From positions 1 to 15,145 of the forward strand of contig JALLAZ010000469.1 in assembly GCA_036939755.1 (NCBI GenBank): a stretch of 15,145 nucleotides of DNA. Reading direction: 5' to 3'. This document shows positions 14,632 to 15,145 of the stretch, one piece after another. A program made the translations under genes and the position numbers. Position 1 is the stretch's first letter, and every line of letters starts with the position of its first letter. The stretch comes from Stephanodiscus triporus (lineage: Eukaryota > Bacillariophyta > Thalassiosirophyceae > Thalassiosirales > Thalassiosiraceae). A model generated the notes under the pieces. That model was given only the letters and a program-made list of their open reading frames with translations, ran no database searches and was not told where the DNA came from.

Positions 14632-15145
14632 TACGTCTGTTTCTTCTCAAGGAGTACCATTTACCAAAAGATTATATGGTCATGAAGATATGGTACATCC
14701 ACATTGTCTAAAGCTTGATTGCCTGACCACATATCAAAATGGCAAAGATGACTCTCTAGAAACAGCATTAAAACTCACATCCCATCCCATATTCCAGAAA
14801 CAACTTCTATATACGTTCACTGATTTTATCAGGACAAAAGAATTGTTACTAATCTTGACCTCTCTCATTAGAGTTACAAGACTTTCTGGGAGGGACTACG
14901 CTCAGGTATCTACATACTCTACCTTCGTATCGTATCCCAGTGGGTGTTACCAGTCTGTTACCATTATATTATTTACTCGCCTCCAGTGCCAGTGGACACC
15001 TGACGTACGTACTTAGATAGTATGGTACGTACACCTCATACAAACTCCCATGTAGCATCGGCGGATAGTACCATATCTACCGTATAGACCGGGGTTTAAG
15101 CACCAGCTAATGTTTTAGGATGCGACAGCTAAATCGTTCGGAATC
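14632..15145. other. Downstream intergenic stretch
   Basis: No gene is supported. One frame that starts inside Rieske exon 2 stays open to 15016 but has no recognisable features. Near the edge, GTACGTAC occurs at 15005-15012 and again at 15025-15032. TATGGTAC (15021-15028) is complementary to GTACCATA (15068-15075). This could be the 3'UTR of the Rieske gene plus spacer. Confidence 0.45.

Noticed and set aside
1..15145. CRISPR array, tRNA, rRNA or intact transposase/reverse transcriptase
   Set aside because: No regularly spaced repeats, no cloverleaf-type sequence with a GGTTCGA-like arm, and no DDE, RT or integrase motif was recognised on either strand.

Overview
The window looks like nuclear DNA of a unicellular photosynthetic eukaryote, most likely a diatom or close stramenopile (inference). 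The supporting signs are short GT-AG introns of about 60-130 bp, compact intron-poor housekeeping genes, a nuclear gene for a bacterial-type rRNA methyltransferase, a Rieske protein with a plastid-type bipartite presequence, and a RING-CH plus MYND zinc-finger protein of a type I associate with diatoms. There is no operon structure, and no tRNA, rRNA or CRISPR array was seen.

Left edge (1-590): a small RRM protein closely resembling the N-terminal RRM of cyclophilin E (PPIE), without the peptidyl-prolyl isomerase domain, preceded by two strong hairpins. Accessory region (590-7670): poorly coding and repeat-rich. It holds a divergent pair of apparently spliced, unrecognised genes (minus strand 2162-1306 and plus strand 2347-3232, ATGs about 185 bp apart). 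The minus-strand one shows two consecutive Cys-x2-Cys-x9-Cys-x4-Cys modules once spliced. It also holds a decayed 52-codon tandem repeat, a long near-perfect hairpin, a fragmentary plus-strand coding relic (4252-5546), and on the minus strand (7667-5688) a broken RING-CH/MYND gene with two in-frame stops, several frame changes and about 0.6 kb of extra DNA inside the RING domain.

Right half (7670-14631): three well-supported genes packed tightly. RsmH (plus, 8042-9871) is convergent with the TELO2/Tel2 homologue (minus, 13326-9898), with 26 bp between the stop codons. TELO2 is divergent from a two-exon plastid-type Rieske [2Fe-2S] protein gene (plus, 13528-14631), with about 200 bp or less between the starts. 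These genes belong to unrelated processes (organellar ribosome maturation, PIKK assembly, redox), so the packing reflects genome compaction and not a pathway. The last 500 bp hold no gene I can support.

No intact transposase, reverse transcriptase or integrase was recognised. The best candidates for something undescribed are the tandem zinc-module gene with its divergent partner, the in-frame tandem repeat, and the Rieske domain with an enlarged inter-ligand loop.
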